From Flavobacterium soli DSM 19725 (GTDB taxonomy: Bacteria > Bacteroidota > Bacteroidia > Flavobacteriales > Flavobacteriaceae): a stretch of 64,000 bases of DNA. The stretch covers positions 309,327 through 373,326 of the forward strand of contig NZ_KE383907.1 of assembly GCF_000422705.1 (NCBI RefSeq), read 5' to 3'. Both the position numbers and the translations under genes were made by a program. The notes under the pieces are model-generated. The model was not told where the DNA came from, made no database searches, and saw only the letters and a list, made by a program, of their open reading frames with translations. Of this stretch, positions 7,984-17,274 are shown piece by piece. Every line of letters starts with the position of its first letter. Within the stretch, counting starts at the first letter, position 1.

Positions 7984-8861
7984 TGGAAAATAAGCCTACC
8001 ATTAGCACAAAGGAAATCAGAAATCTGATTTATTCCATACGTGGAAGGCAAGTGATGCTGGATAGCGACCTCGCTTCCTTATATCAAGTGGAAACAAAAA
8101 ACCTCAACAAAGCCGTAAAAAGAAATATTGAAAGGTTTCCCGTTTCTTTTTGCTTTCAACTGACCGAAGAGGAAGTTGAAAACTTGAGGTTCCAAATTGG
8201 AACCTCAAGTTTAAGCTACGGTGGAAGACGGTATTTGCCCTATGTTTTTACTGAACAAGGGGTCGCAATGGCTTCTGCCATACTCCGCTCAGATATAGCG
8301 GTTAAAGTCAGTGTTGAAATTATGGAAGCCTTTGTAGAAATGCGAAAAATGCTCATCAGCAATGCTTCGCTGTTCCATCGTTTGGACAATATAGAACTGA
8401 AACAATTACAAGCCGACCAAAAATTTGAGGAAATATTTAAGGCTCTTGAAAGCGACAAGCTCCACGCCGAAAAAGGTATTTTCTACAATGGGCAGGTATT
8501 TGATGCCTATACCTTTGTTTCCGATATTATCCGAAGTGCCAAAAGCTCCATTACCCTGCTTGATAATTATGTGGACGATACGGTGCTGACCTTATTGGGA
8601 AAACGCAATACCAATGTAACCGCTACTATCTACACAAAAAGCATCAGCAATCAGTTACGGTTAGACCTGCAACGCTACAATAGTCAATATCCGTCTATCG
8701 AAGTAGAGATTTTCTCCGATGCACACGACCGATTTTTGATTATTGACAGTACGGAACTGTACCATATCGGAGCATCACTGAAAGACCTGGGCAAAAAATG
8801 GTTTGCCTTTTCGAGAATGGATATTGAAATCGGTAGGATGCTTCAAATTTTAAACAAGTGA
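7983..8861 (+). CDS. ORF6N-domain DNA-binding protein
   Basis: 292 residues. The N-terminal ORF6N domain (about 10-95) shows the family signature: 'IRGRQVMLDSDLASLYQV', 'LNKAVKRNIERFP' and 'LPYVFTEQGVAMASAILRS'. The C-terminal half (about 150-292) forms a separate alpha/beta domain with 'ITLLDNYVDDTVLTLL' and 'HDRFLIID', resembling the phospholipase-D-like fold used as a DNA- or nucleotide-binding module, without a complete HKD motif. ORF6N proteins occur in phages and ICEs as regulators or antirepressor-like factors. It is translationally coupled to topB and ends just before a bidirectional terminator. Confidence 0.82.
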   Translation: MENKPTISTKEIRNLIYSIRGRQVMLDSDLASLYQVETKNLNKAVKRNIERFPVSFCFQLTEEEVENLRFQIGTSSLSYGGRRYLPYVFTEQGVAMASAILRSDIAVKVSVEIMEAFVEMRKMLISNASLFHRLDNIELKQLQADQKFEEIFKALESDKLHAEKGIFYNGQVFDAYTFVSDIIRSAKSSITLLDNYVDDTVLTLLGKRNTNVTATIYTKSISNQLRLDLQRYNSQYPSIEVEIFSDAHDRFLIIDSTELYHIGASLKDLGKKWFAFSRMDIEIGRMLQILNK

Positions 8862-8867
8862 AAATAA

Positions 8868-8896
8868 AACCCCTCTGAAATTTCGGAGGGGTTAGT
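8868..8896. terminator. Bidirectional terminator between backbone and copper island
   Basis: AACCCCTC (8868-8875) pairs with GAGGGGTT (8886-8893), with GAAA/TTTC pairing in the interior. A-rich sequence precedes and T-rich sequence follows, so it can end both the ORF6N message (plus) and the oxidase message (minus). Confidence 0.8.
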
Positions 8897-8905
8897 TTAT
8901 AAGGT

Positions 8906-11176
8906 CTAATAAGTCAACGCAAGCCCTACACCAAAACCCATATCGCTATCGTAGTGAGTACGAATACCAATGTTTTTATTGATAATATACTTAAGCTCTC
9001 CCATATATTCCATATCAGTATTGACCATAAAGCCCGCTCTCAATCTTTTTGAAATCGGAATATCCTCACGCATCAACGACAATCGTACAATTCCATCGTG
9101 ATAAACTTCTGCCTGAAAATTAACGAGCATTGGCAAGGTGTACATAAACCCTAAGCTAAAGGCTCTTCGTGTGTCTTTTTCATTCTTTTGTCCGAATAAA
9201 TTGGTTTCGTGTTCGTCCATTCCCATTTTACGGTAACGCCAGTCAAAACCTATAAAGGGCATAAGCCACTGCATTTTTCCGATGTATCTTCCTAAATGTG
9301 TTTCTACTTCATAGCCGTGCATATCGTTGTAGCCTAAACGCCATTCTGTACCCAAAGACCATCTTGCATTTTGAAACATTGCTTCGCCATCGTTACCATT
9401 GGTTGCAAAATCATTCTGTGCCATAAAGTGCGGCATATTGCTTTCTCGCTGTAATTTATTGTAGGCTTGCTTTTTATTGGGCAAATACGGATTTTGATAA
9501 TCGTCAACAGCAAATACCCTGTTCATCCCCGACATCATATGGTAAAGTATATGACAATGGAAAAACCAATCTCCCTCTTCATTTGCTAAAAATTCGATGG
9601 TATCTGTTTCCATTGGCATTATATCCAAAACATTTTTAAGTGGTGATTTTTCGCCTTTACCGTTGATTACCCTGAAATCAAAACCGTGCAGGTGCATCGG
9701 GTGGCGCATCATCGAATTATTGTAAATGGTGATGCGTAAAATTTCTCCTTTTTTTACAGGTATTTTATCGGTTTCAGAAAGTATTTTATTATCCATACTC
9801 CATACATATCGGTTCATATTTCCTGTAAGGGTAAACTTCAATTCTTTGACCGGAGCATCTTTAGGGAGTTCCGTATTGTAAGGAGATTGTAACATTGCAT
9901 AATTCAGCGTTTTTATTTCTCCCAAAGCATTTGCATTGTAACGGTTGGGTTCATTATCCATATTCATATTGTGCTGGCTATGGTCTTCTTTAGGTTTAGC
10001 CTCTCCAGTAATTTCGGGATACATTACCACATTCATATCCATTTGGTTCAGGCTCATTTTCATACCCATATCGTCCAAATCTCCATTCATCTTCATCATA
10101 TCGTTCATCATCTTCATCCCCTCAAAATATTTCAATCTTGGGAGTGGCGATATTAACTGTTTGATACCATTGCCTACAAAATAGCTTGCCGATTGTGTTC
10201 TGTCTTCGGTTGTGGCTAAAAACTCGTAGGCAACTCCATCGTCAGGAATTGTTACCACAATATCATAAGTTTCGGAAACCGCAATGATTAATCTATCTAC
10301 CTCTACTGGCTCTACATCATTACCATCATTGGCTACTACTGTAATTTTACCGCCTGCATATCGTAACCAAAAATAGGATGATGCTCCGCCGTTTGATACT
10401 CTTAATCTTACTTTATCTCCTGCTTTTAGTGTTTTGCCATCAACTGTTTTTAAATCGGTAGTATGATTTCCGTTGATTAATATTTTGTCATAATACACAT
10501 CGCTTACGTCCATTGCCAACATACGTTTCCATTCGTTGGTCAATTTGGTTTTGAAATTTCCCTCTCTGATGGCTTCCGCATAGGACTGTGTAGCGTTCTT
10601 TTTTATCGCTGCCCAATCATTGGCGTTGTGCAACATACGGTTAATGTTATCGGGATTTAGGTTTGTCCATTCGCTTAAAATGATGGGTACGGTAGGTAAA
10701 TCATCAATTCCTTTTCTAAAGGTTTTATCGTCATCACGCTTTTTCATCACAAAACTGCCATACATTCCAATCTGCTCCTGCAAACCTGAATGGGAATGAT
10801 ACCAATGCGTTCCGTGTTGGATAATCGGAAAACGATAGGTGTATGTTGCTCCTGCTTCAATAGGCTTTTGCGTAAGCCAGGGCACACCATCTTCTTTGTT
10901 GGGTAAAAACACGCCGTGCCAATGCAGCGATGTACTTTCTTTTAACTGGTTATGCACTACAATCTCCGCTGTATCGCCCTCTGTAAATGTGAGCGTTGGC
11001 ATCGGTATCTGACCGTTTACCGCAATAGCCCTTTTTTCTTTTCCTGCGTAGTTTACAAGCGTATCTTTTACATACAGCTCATATCTCACTACTTTTTGTG
11101 CAAAAACGGATTGCGAACACAGCAGTATAAATACCGCTTGCAGCAACCTCATTTTACTATTTATGGGTATATTCAT
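8906..11176 (-). CDS. Multicopper oxidase fused to a CopB/PcoB-like outer-membrane barrel
   Basis: 756 residues. Signal peptide ending 'SQSVFAQ' (an alternative ATG at 11152 also precedes it). The copper motifs are complete: 'HWHG' 85-88, 'HGTHWYHSHSG' 121-131, 'HPMHLHG' near 490 and 'HCHILYHMM' near 541, giving type 1 and trinuclear sites. A Met-rich stretch (about 350-385: 'MKMMNDMMKMNGD', 'MGMKMS') and 'HSQHNMNMD' follow the CopA/PcoA pattern for Cu(I) oxidation. Residues from about 595 to the end are not oxidase: they show repeated amphipathic beta strands ending 'GFGVGLALTY' with a terminal aromatic, like the CopB/PcoB barrel, which is normally a separate protein. Last gene of the copper operon. 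Confidence 0.87.
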   Translation of the reverse strand: MNIPINSKMRLLQAVFILLCSQSVFAQKVVRYELYVKDTLVNYAGKEKRAIAVNGQIPMPTLTFTEGDTAEIVVHNQLKESTSLHWHGVFLPNKEDGVPWLTQKPIEAGATYTYRFPIIQHGTHWYHSHSGLQEQIGMYGSFVMKKRDDDKTFRKGIDDLPTVPIILSEWTNLNPDNINRMLHNANDWAAIKKNATQSYAEAIREGNFKTKLTNEWKRMLAMDVSDVYYDKILINGNHTTDLKTVDGKTLKAGDKVRLRVSNGGASSYFWLRYAGGKITVVANDGNDVEPVEVDRLIIAVSETYDIVVTIPDDGVAYEFLATTEDRTQSASYFVGNGIKQLISPLPRLKYFEGMKMMNDMMKMNGDLDDMGMKMSLNQMDMNVVMYPEITGEAKPKEDHSQHNMNMDNEPNRYNANALGEIKTLNYAMLQSPYNTELPKDAPVKELKFTLTGNMNRYVWSMDNKILSETDKIPVKKGEILRITIYNNSMMRHPMHLHGFDFRVINGKGEKSPLKNVLDIMPMETDTIEFLANEEGDWFFHCHILYHMMSGMNRVFAVDDYQNPYLPNKKQAYNKLQRESNMPHFMAQNDFATNGNDGEAMFQNARWSLGTEWRLGYNDMHGYEVETHLGRYIGKMQWLMPFIGFDWRYRKMGMDEHETNLFGQKNEKDTRRAFSLGFMYTLPMLVNFQAEVYHDGIVRLSLMREDIPISKRLRAGFMVNTDMEYMGELKYIINKNIGIRTHYDSDMGFGVGLALTY

Positions 11177-11198
11177 TTTGATATTTTATTAATGAAAC

Positions 11199-11648
11199 TC
11201 ATTCCTGTTCTTTTAGCCAGTCGGTTAATGTTTTGATTTGCTCGTCATTCAGTTTTGCATCAGTATGCATCAATGTATATGAGGACAGGGGCATTTGCTT
11301 CGTTTCTATTTGTTCTTTGATTGAGTTTAATAATCTTTCTTGTTTCCTGTTTGAGTATGTACCCCATTCATTGAAATTCAAATCTTCTTTTGCGTTTTTG
11401 ATGTGGTTTTCTACCAATGCTCTTGCGGGCTGTACGTAATCGTACCAAACGTATTTGGTATTGTTGCTATGGCAATCGTAGCAAGAGGTTTGAAACATCG
11501 CTTTTATCTGAACAGGCATTTTATAGAATTGGGTAAAATCGGTTGTGTAAACCTGCCCTTTATCTACATTAAGGGCAGGCTGGTAAAATTGAATTGCAAT
11601 AAAAATAAACAGCACTATTGCCAATATTATCTTTAGTACTTTCTTCAT
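11199..11648 (-). CDS. Haem-binding domain protein
   Basis: 149 residues. An N-terminal membrane anchor (about 3-22) is followed by a periplasmic haem-binding domain with 'TSCYDCHSNN' (CxxCH, about residues 55-64), 'WYDYVQPARALVENHI' and 'EWGTYSNRKQERLLNSI'. These are the signature blocks of the haem_bd family, small c-type cytochrome-like proteins. It lies 22 bases upstream of the oxidase and may pass electrons to or from it, or protect haem proteins under copper stress; that role is inferred from position only. Confidence 0.83.
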   Translation of the reverse strand: MKKVLKIILAIVLFIFIAIQFYQPALNVDKGQVYTTDFTQFYKMPVQIKAMFQTSCYDCHSNNTKYVWYDYVQPARALVENHIKNAKEDLNFNEWGTYSNRKQERLLNSIKEQIETKQMPLSSYTLMHTDAKLNDEQIKTLTDWLKEQE

Positions 11649-11649
11649 T

Positions 11650-12312
11650 TTAAAATTCTTTTTTTACAGAACCGCAGGTAAGCATCTGACTGCCGTAATA
11701 TGGATTTTTTATTGCTTTAGCTTCGCTAATCCAAACAGCACCTTTGCCATCATTGTACATCGGGCAATAGTCCTGATATAATTTTTGGGTTGTTCCGAAC
11801 AGTGCAATAAGGTCGGAAACGTCTTTGCTTAGCGATGCTAAATGTTCTCTTTGGTGTGCTATCTTTCCGGCATTGTCGCCAATATGCTCTGCGTTTTCCT
11901 GTGCATCTTCTGCTATCTCCATATATTGTTTATGTTTATTCGCCGGGATAGCTTTCATATCTACATTTTTTAAGGTAGTATATAATTGCTTTCCTGCGTT
12001 AGCAGCAGCTTTGTCGTTATCTGATACAAGTGCATTTTTTAAAGCCAAATAATCCTTAACAATAGGTGCAATAGAGAAGTTTTGCGCTACCTCTTTTACT
12101 TCTTGTTGTTCAATTTTTTTTGCTGTGGTATCTATTGATGCCATTGTACTATCCGTATCATTTTGTGTTGATGATGGCAAGTTTTGAGTTCCGGATATTG
12201 TTGTACTGTCATTGGCTTGCTGGTCGCTATTTTTGTTAGAAGACTGATTGCAAGAAACTGTAATTGCTGCAACCGTTGCCAGTGCGATGATGGAGAAAAA
12301 TATATTTTTCAT
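11650..12312 (-). CDS. DUF3347 lipoprotein of the copper island
   Basis: 220 residues. The lipoprotein signal peptide ends in 'ITVSCNQ' (lipobox Cys about 21), then a Ser/Thr/Asn/Gln-rich linker. The DUF3347 domain (about 75-220) has 'YLALKNALVSDNDKAAANAG', a four-helix bundle, and the diagnostic end 'YCPMYNDGKGAVWISEA', 'NPYYGSQMLTCG'. The MYNDGKG and MLTCG parts also appear at the end of CusB-like adaptors and probably bind copper through Cys/Met/His in the periplasm. It shares this domain with the gene at 12885-13769. The stop is one base from the next start, so it is in the same operon. Confidence 0.85.
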   Translation of the reverse strand: MKNIFFSIIALATVAAITVSCNQSSNKNSDQQANDSTTISGTQNLPSSTQNDTDSTMASIDTTAKKIEQQEVKEVAQNFSIAPIVKDYLALKNALVSDNDKAAANAGKQLYTTLKNVDMKAIPANKHKQYMEIAEDAQENAEHIGDNAGKIAHQREHLASLSKDVSDLIALFGTTQKLYQDYCPMYNDGKGAVWISEAKAIKNPYYGSQMLTCGSVKKEF

Positions 12313-12351
12313 TTTAATGCTATTTAATGTTGTTAAAGAAATTTTTGCGGG

Positions 12352-12873
12352 TTACTTATTTTCAAATTCTTTCAGCTTTCGCTTCATAAATTCGATTTCC
12401 TTTGCCTGTGTTTCGAGTATGTTTTTTTGCAACTCTATCAGTTCGGGGTCGGTTAGCTTTGCTTTTTCAGACATCAGCACTGCTGCTGCGTGGTGCGGTA
12501 TCATTCCTTTTACAAATTGTTTGTCGCCCACATTTATTTGCTCCCTAATGCCAAACCAAGAGAAAATGCCAATTGCAAGGGAAAATGTAATGATTGCCCA
12601 GTTGATTTTTTTGTTTTGATACATTCCTTTCATTATCCATAATTCAATGACCAACATTGCCGAAACCATCAGCAGGGTCATATATAAATTATTGATGTTC
12701 GGGATAAGATTATCCAATCTGTCTATCATAGCATACATTAGGAAGTACATTGCTGCGAACATTGCAACAGCCATTATAGCAAACCGTTTGTACATTGCTG
12801 AAGAATGTTTGCCGTTATGCCCGTCATTTGCCCCGTGGTGGTGCATATCGAGTTTGTTTTCTATATTTTCCAT
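12352..12873 (-). CDS. DUF305 membrane protein
   Basis: 173 residues. A His-rich N-terminus ('MHHHGANDGHNGKH'), then three predicted membrane helices (about 28-50, 58-80, 88-105), then a periplasmic DUF305-type segment 'FVKGMIPHHAAAVLMSEKA' (about 122-140). Its Met/His pattern is a likely copper ligand set. The family is common in copper and silver resistance clusters of Bacteroidota; the biochemical role is not established. It is encoded between the two DUF3347 genes, with short intergenic gaps on both sides. Confidence 0.82.
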   Translation of the reverse strand: MENIENKLDMHHHGANDGHNGKHSSAMYKRFAIMAVAMFAAMYFLMYAMIDRLDNLIPNINNLYMTLLMVSAMLVIELWIMKGMYQNKKINWAIITFSLAIGIFSWFGIREQINVGDKQFVKGMIPHHAAAVLMSEKAKLTDPELIELQKNILETQAKEIEFMKRKLKEFENK

Positions 12874-12884
12874 AACAGAATATT

Positions 12885-13769
12885 TTATTTATTATTAATT
12901 GTTTCCTGTACACTGCCACAGGTTAGCATTTGAGAACCGTAATATGGATTTTTAACGGCTTCTTCCTTGCTTAACCAATTTGCACCTTTCCCGTTATTGT
13001 ACATTGGGCAATGCTGATAATAAACAGGTGTTTCCTGTTTTGATACCTTAGCCAATTCATACATATTCTTAGAAAGCAAAGCGAAAGTTTCCCTTTGTTT
13101 GGCAACATCTTTGGAAGCAGCAATCTGTTCGGCATTTGCCGTCAGGTCTTTCATTACTTTCATCCAAGCTGTATGTTCTTCAGTAGAAAGTTTTGCCATT
13201 TCTACCGCTTTGATGGCTTTTACCAATTCGGCAGCTTTTGCAGATGAAGTACCTGCATCAGTTTTTACCAAAGCATCTTTCACGGAAAAATAATTGTCGA
13301 ACACAGCTTTCAGTTGTGGTGCATTTTGGGCATCGGCAGTATTTGTTGCAGCCATTTCGTTGTGGTTATGGTTGGCGTGTTCGTTTTTCATATCCATACC
13401 CGCATCATTGGATTTTGCGGCTGGCTTTAATTCTCTGCTGTACTGGCAACATCCCGGCAATTTTGCATATACATCATCAGGTGCTAAGAATTTTTCGCTG
13501 TCGTACCCTGCCAAAGCTATACGTTTCAATATTTCGTCCTGATTGGTCTTATCGCTATCATAAGTGAGCGTAGCCATTTTAGTGTCTTTATTCCATTCTA
13601 CACTGGCTACCTTATTCACGTTTCCTGCTTTTTCGATAGTGGCTTTACACATACCGCAATTGCCATAAACTTTTACGGTTTCTGTTTTCGCATTCTTGAT
13701 TTGTGCGAAACTGTTTACTGACGATAGTAATACAACGATTACCATCACTATTTTTGATAATGATTTCAT
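12885..13769 (-). CDS. HMA + DUF3347 periplasmic copper-binding protein
   Basis: 294 residues from the ATG at 13769 (a longer frame to 13853 adds a non-conserved leader before the signal peptide). Signal peptide 'SLSKIVMVIVVLLSS...FAQ'. An HMA domain with 'VYGNCGMCKATIEKAG' (CxxC), then a 'GYDSEKFLAPDDVYAKLPGC' linker, a Met/His-rich stretch ('MDMKNEHANHNHNEM') and a DUF3347 domain ending in 'CPMYNNGKGANWLS' and 'YYGSQMLTCGSVQE'. The two-domain build suggests capture of Cu(I) in the periplasm for transfer to the oxidase or other partners. The C-terminal 40 residues are nearly the same as in the DUF3347 lipoprotein downstream, indicating an old duplication. Confidence 0.83.
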   Translation of the reverse strand: MKSLSKIVMVIVVLLSSVNSFAQIKNAKTETVKVYGNCGMCKATIEKAGNVNKVASVEWNKDTKMATLTYDSDKTNQDEILKRIALAGYDSEKFLAPDDVYAKLPGCCQYSRELKPAAKSNDAGMDMKNEHANHNHNEMAATNTADAQNAPQLKAVFDNYFSVKDALVKTDAGTSSAKAAELVKAIKAVEMAKLSTEEHTAWMKVMKDLTANAEQIAASKDVAKQRETFALLSKNMYELAKVSKQETPVYYQHCPMYNNGKGANWLSKEEAVKNPYYGSQMLTCGSVQETINNK

Positions 13770-13862
13770 TTTGAAAATTTTTAATTTAGTAAGATAAACA
13801 AAGATTGTGCGAAAACTAAATAGCTTTCGACAAGACATATTTGTGGCTATCAAGCCACCGTT

Positions 13863-14255
13863 TTAGCTTATTTTAGGCGGTTGCCAAATGGAAGAGTAGC
13901 CCGAAGAATAGTAGGCTTGTTTGAACCCGAATTTTTGCTTTTTAGTTTCGGCAAAAGGGGTTGTTACTTTTAAATCTATTGGTATTTGTAAACTAACAGA
14001 AGATGAAGAAGTACTACATCCACAAGAGCCCTGTTTACAATTGCCGTCGCAGTCGTGACCATCCTTACATTTTTTACAAGACTTGTCCTTGCAACTGTCT
14101 TTATGGTGAGATTTTTCAGATTTTTCTTTTGAGCAACTTTTTTGTTCTGTCTTAGCTGTTTTTTTTGCACAAGCATAGCTTATGCTTGGCATTAGGAAAA
14201 AGCCCAAACACAATAAGATGACAAAGCTGATATGTTTACTCAAATTTTTCAACAC
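13863..14255 (-). CDS. Small secreted Cys/Lys-rich protein, probable metal binder
   Basis: 130 residues. A signal peptide ends near 'SISYACA'. The middle (about 35-85) is packed with Cys, Lys and His: 'SCSKEKSEKSHHKDSC', 'CKKCKDGHDCDGNCKQGSC', like a metallothionein-type metal sponge. The C-terminal end has 'YYSSGYSSIWQPPKIS'. That Trp-x-Pro-Pro tail also ends the protein at 48865-49176 in the other metal cargo, so both may belong to one family of small periplasmic proteins accompanying metal-efflux genes. No enzyme motif. A TATATTTG promoter box lies 56 bases upstream. Confidence 0.7.
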   Translation of the reverse strand: MLKNLSKHISFVILLCLGFFLMPSISYACAKKTAKTEQKSCSKEKSEKSHHKDSCKDKSCKKCKDGHDCDGNCKQGSCGCSTSSSSVSLQIPIDLKVTTPFAETKKQKFGFKQAYYSSGYSSIWQPPKIS

Positions 14256-14310
14256 TACAAAATTATGAAATTATTTCTTTTAATTGCTATCTTTTGCATT
14301 TCATAAACTT

Positions 14311-14318
14311 CAAATATA
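14311..14318 (-). promoter_or_regulatory. -7 promoter box for the copper periplasmic genes
   Basis: On the minus strand the bases read TATATTTG, an exact TAnnTTTG match, 56 bases before the start at 14255. An inverted repeat AAATGACA (14340-14347) / TGTCATTT (14357-14364) lies 22 bp further upstream and could be an operator or the terminator of the preceding transcript. It implies that the genes from 14255 leftwards have their own promoter. Confidence 0.55.
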
Positions 14319-14449
14319 GAATTTCAGATAAAAATGTTTAAATGACATATTTCTATTGTCATTTTTATGCTCCTTGAGTAAATACCTATTTAATTATCTG
14401 TTGTAATTGTTATACACTATCTAATCAAACAGGTATTTATAGGTTAAAA

Positions 14450-14674
14450 TTATTTTTTGATTAGTGGTTCTATTGTAAAGCCTGCTTTCTTAACCGTATC
14501 TATAATTTCCTGTTCGGTCATTCCTTCCGATTTCACGGTCAATACTTTGTCTTTATTTGTTGTGTCCACTTCCCAATGACAGATGCCATCAGCATTATCC
14601 AAATGTGGTTTTACTGATGCTACGCAACCACCACAATTAATATTTGTTTTGAATTGAAGATTTTTATTTTCCAT
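14450..14674 (-). CDS. HMA copper chaperone (CopZ-like)
   Basis: 74 residues, a single heavy-metal-associated domain with the ligand loop 'NINCGGCVASVKPHL' (CxxC) near the N-terminus and 'AGFTIEPLIKK' at the end. It is cytoplasmic (no signal peptide) and is expected to carry Cu(I) to the CopA ATPase encoded 101 bases upstream. It differs from most chaperones in having Asn rather than Met before the first Cys. Confidence 0.87.
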   Translation of the reverse strand: MENKNLQFKTNINCGGCVASVKPHLDNADGICHWEVDTTNKDKVLTVKSEGMTEQEIIDTVKKAGFTIEPLIKK

Positions 14675-14775
14675 TTTTTTACTGTTTTAGAATGTTATTT
14701 ATTGATACAAATTTCGGTACGATGCCATTCTGTATTATTGTGGAATTTCTTATTTGATTTGTGAGATTTACTGTT

Positions 14776-17190
14776 TTACTTTTTCCACTTCAACCGCAAG
14801 CTGTTAGTTACTACACTCACGCTACTCAATGCCATTGCTGCACCTGCAATCATCGGGTTTAATAGGAAACCGTTTATCGGATAGAGAATACCTGCCGCAA
14901 TGGGAATACCTATTAAATTATAGATAAATGCCCAAAACAGATTTTGCTTAATGGTGGCTACGGTTTGTTTTGACAATTTTATTGCCTGCGGTATTTTAGT
15001 CAGGTCTGATGAAATGATGGTCATTTTGGCGACGTCCATTGCAATGTCCGAACCTTTGCCCATTGCTATACTCACATCGGCTGTTGCCAAAGCGGTACTG
15101 TCATTAATACCGTCCCCAACCATTGCCACTACTTTACCTTTACTTTGTAATTCTTTTACAAAATCTGCTTTGTGCTGTGGCAATACTTCTGCTTTGTAAT
15201 GCTTAATGCCTGTTTGCTCCGCAATGGCTTTGGCTGTAGCTTCGTTGTCGCCTGTCAGCATATACAGGTCAATGCCCATTTCCTGCATTTGGCGGATGGC
15301 TTCTACCGATGTTTCTTTAATCTTGTCTGATATGGCTAATACGGAAAGTGCCTGTTTGCTGTCGGCAAACCAAATAACAGTTTTTGATTGTTTGCCCCAT
15401 TCATTGGCTTGCTTTTGTAATTGTTCCGCAATAGTAATGTTATTTTCTGCCAACAGTTTTTTATTGCCTACAAAATATGTTTCGTTATTATGGTCGGCTT
15501 TTGCTCCTTTACCTGTGATACTGTCAAATTGTGTTAAGGTTATGATTGCTGCTCCGTCCAAGTGTTTTACTACTGCTTCTGCCAATGGGTGTTCGGATTG
15601 CTTTTCAATGCTTAATAAAATGTCTTTGGACGCATCATCATTATTCAGCCATTGAACGCCTGTTACCTCTGGTCTACCCTCTGTAATTGTTCCTGTTTTA
15701 TCTAAAATAATGGCATCAACTTTTTTGGCTAATTCTAAACTTTCGGCATCTTTTATCAAAATACCTTTTTCAGCACCTTTGCCAACGCCAACCATTATAG
15801 CCGTAGGTGTAGCCAATCCCAAAGCACAGGGACAAGCAATAACCAATACCGTAACGGCTGCCAATAGCCCCTGAACAATCCCGTTATCGCCTCCTAAAAC
15901 AAACCATAGGATAAATGCGAGAATGGCAATCCCTATCACAACCGGAACAAAGATACCCGCAATCTTATCCACCAATTTTTGTACAGGTGCTTTGCTTCCT
16001 TGTGCGTCCTGCACCATTTTGATGATATGGGCAAGCATTGTTTCTTTTCCCACTTTAACCGCTTTGAACTGGAAACTTCCTTTTTGGTTAATAGTTCCTG
16101 CAAATACTTTTTCGTTTTCTTTTTTCAGTACAGGTACAGGCTCGCCACTCAACATACTTTCATCCACGTAAGAACTGCCCGAAGTAACCATACCATCAAC
16201 GGCAATTTTCTCGCCCGGCTTTACAAGGATAACGTCGCCTGCGTTTACATCCTCAATAGCGGTCTGTTTTTCCGTTCCGTCCGTTTGTATCACAATAACG
16301 GTTTTAGGTTGTAAGCCCATTAGTTTTTTTATTGCTGAAGAGGTATTGCCTTTGGCTTTTTCTTCCAGTAATTTTCCTAACAGAATAAATGCGACAATTA
16401 CGGCTGCTGCTTCAAAATATACGTGGGCGTGTAATCCTCTTTGATGCCAAAAGTCGGCAAACAACATATTGAATACACTGAACAGGTAGGCGATACCTGT
16501 ACTCAATGCTACCAATGTATCCATATTGGCTGAACGATGTTTTGTCTGCTTCCAGGCATTGATAAAAAAATCCCTGCCCAACCACAATACAACAGGTGTA
16601 GAAAATGCCCACATAATTTGATTGGCATAAGGTATATCCATAAAGAACATTGCTATCACTACAACAGGCAATGACAGGGTAATAGCCCATACGGTTTTGG
16701 TCTTTAGCTTTTGGAACTTTTCAGCGTGGATAGTTTCTAATGTTTCCTGCTGCTTATTTTCTTCCTCAATCAACAAATCGTACCCAATTGACTGTACCGC
16801 CTTTTGCAATTTTGAAGCATCGGTCATATTAGGCAGGTATTCAACGGTAAGGTTTCCCGTAGCAAAGTTTACGGAGGCATTTATAACGCCCTCCTGATGC
16901 TTTACAATGCTTTCGGCACTGCTCGCACAAGAGGCACAGGTCATACCTATTACTGGAAATGTATTTTTTATGGTGGAAACACCATAACCTAAGTCTTTGA
17001 TAGCTTTAACCGCTTCGCCTATTGCTTCGCTATTATCTACCGTGATAGCTGCCCTGCGGTTATTCAGCTCTACTTTGTGGGTTGCGATACCTTTAACCTG
17101 TGCTAATCCTTTTTCAACGATTAATGCACAATGTTCACTTTCTACATCTTCCAAAGGAAGATAAATGGTTTCTTTATTATTCGTTGCCAT
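14776..17190 (-). CDS. copA: Copper-exporting P1B-type ATPase
   Basis: 804 residues. Two N-terminal HMA-like domains: the first (about 8-72) has lost its CxxC (only 'EHCALIV' remains), the second carries 'GMTCASC' at 82-88. Eight membrane helices are predicted. The ion-site motif 'CPCALGLATP' is near residue 453, the phosphorylation motif 'DKTGTITEG' near 498, and 'GDGINDSTALA' near 692; 'SEHPLAEAVV' holds the family HP motif. CPC plus the C-terminal 'YNLIGIPIAAG' and 'MALSSVSVVTNSLRL' are typical of Cu(I)-exporting PIB-1 pumps. First large gene after the regulator, with the chaperone behind it. Confidence 0.95.
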   Translation of the reverse strand: MATNNKETIYLPLEDVESEHCALIVEKGLAQVKGIATHKVELNNRRAAITVDNSEAIGEAVKAIKDLGYGVSTIKNTFPVIGMTCASCASSAESIVKHQEGVINASVNFATGNLTVEYLPNMTDASKLQKAVQSIGYDLLIEEENKQQETLETIHAEKFQKLKTKTVWAITLSLPVVVIAMFFMDIPYANQIMWAFSTPVVLWLGRDFFINAWKQTKHRSANMDTLVALSTGIAYLFSVFNMLFADFWHQRGLHAHVYFEAAAVIVAFILLGKLLEEKAKGNTSSAIKKLMGLQPKTVIVIQTDGTEKQTAIEDVNAGDVILVKPGEKIAVDGMVTSGSSYVDESMLSGEPVPVLKKENEKVFAGTINQKGSFQFKAVKVGKETMLAHIIKMVQDAQGSKAPVQKLVDKIAGIFVPVVIGIAILAFILWFVLGGDNGIVQGLLAAVTVLVIACPCALGLATPTAIMVGVGKGAEKGILIKDAESLELAKKVDAIILDKTGTITEGRPEVTGVQWLNNDDASKDILLSIEKQSEHPLAEAVVKHLDGAAIITLTQFDSITGKGAKADHNNETYFVGNKKLLAENNITIAEQLQKQANEWGKQSKTVIWFADSKQALSVLAISDKIKETSVEAIRQMQEMGIDLYMLTGDNEATAKAIAEQTGIKHYKAEVLPQHKADFVKELQSKGKVVAMVGDGINDSTALATADVSIAMGKGSDIAMDVAKMTIISSDLTKIPQAIKLSKQTVATIKQNLFWAFIYNLIGIPIAAGILYPINGFLLNPMIAGAAMALSSVSVVTNSLRLKWKK

Positions 17191-17274
17191 AATTGCTTGC
17201 TTTAATTAACAATACAAAATTGGCTATTATATTAATGGACGCTATTGTGAAATTTTGGGAATGATTTGTAAGAT

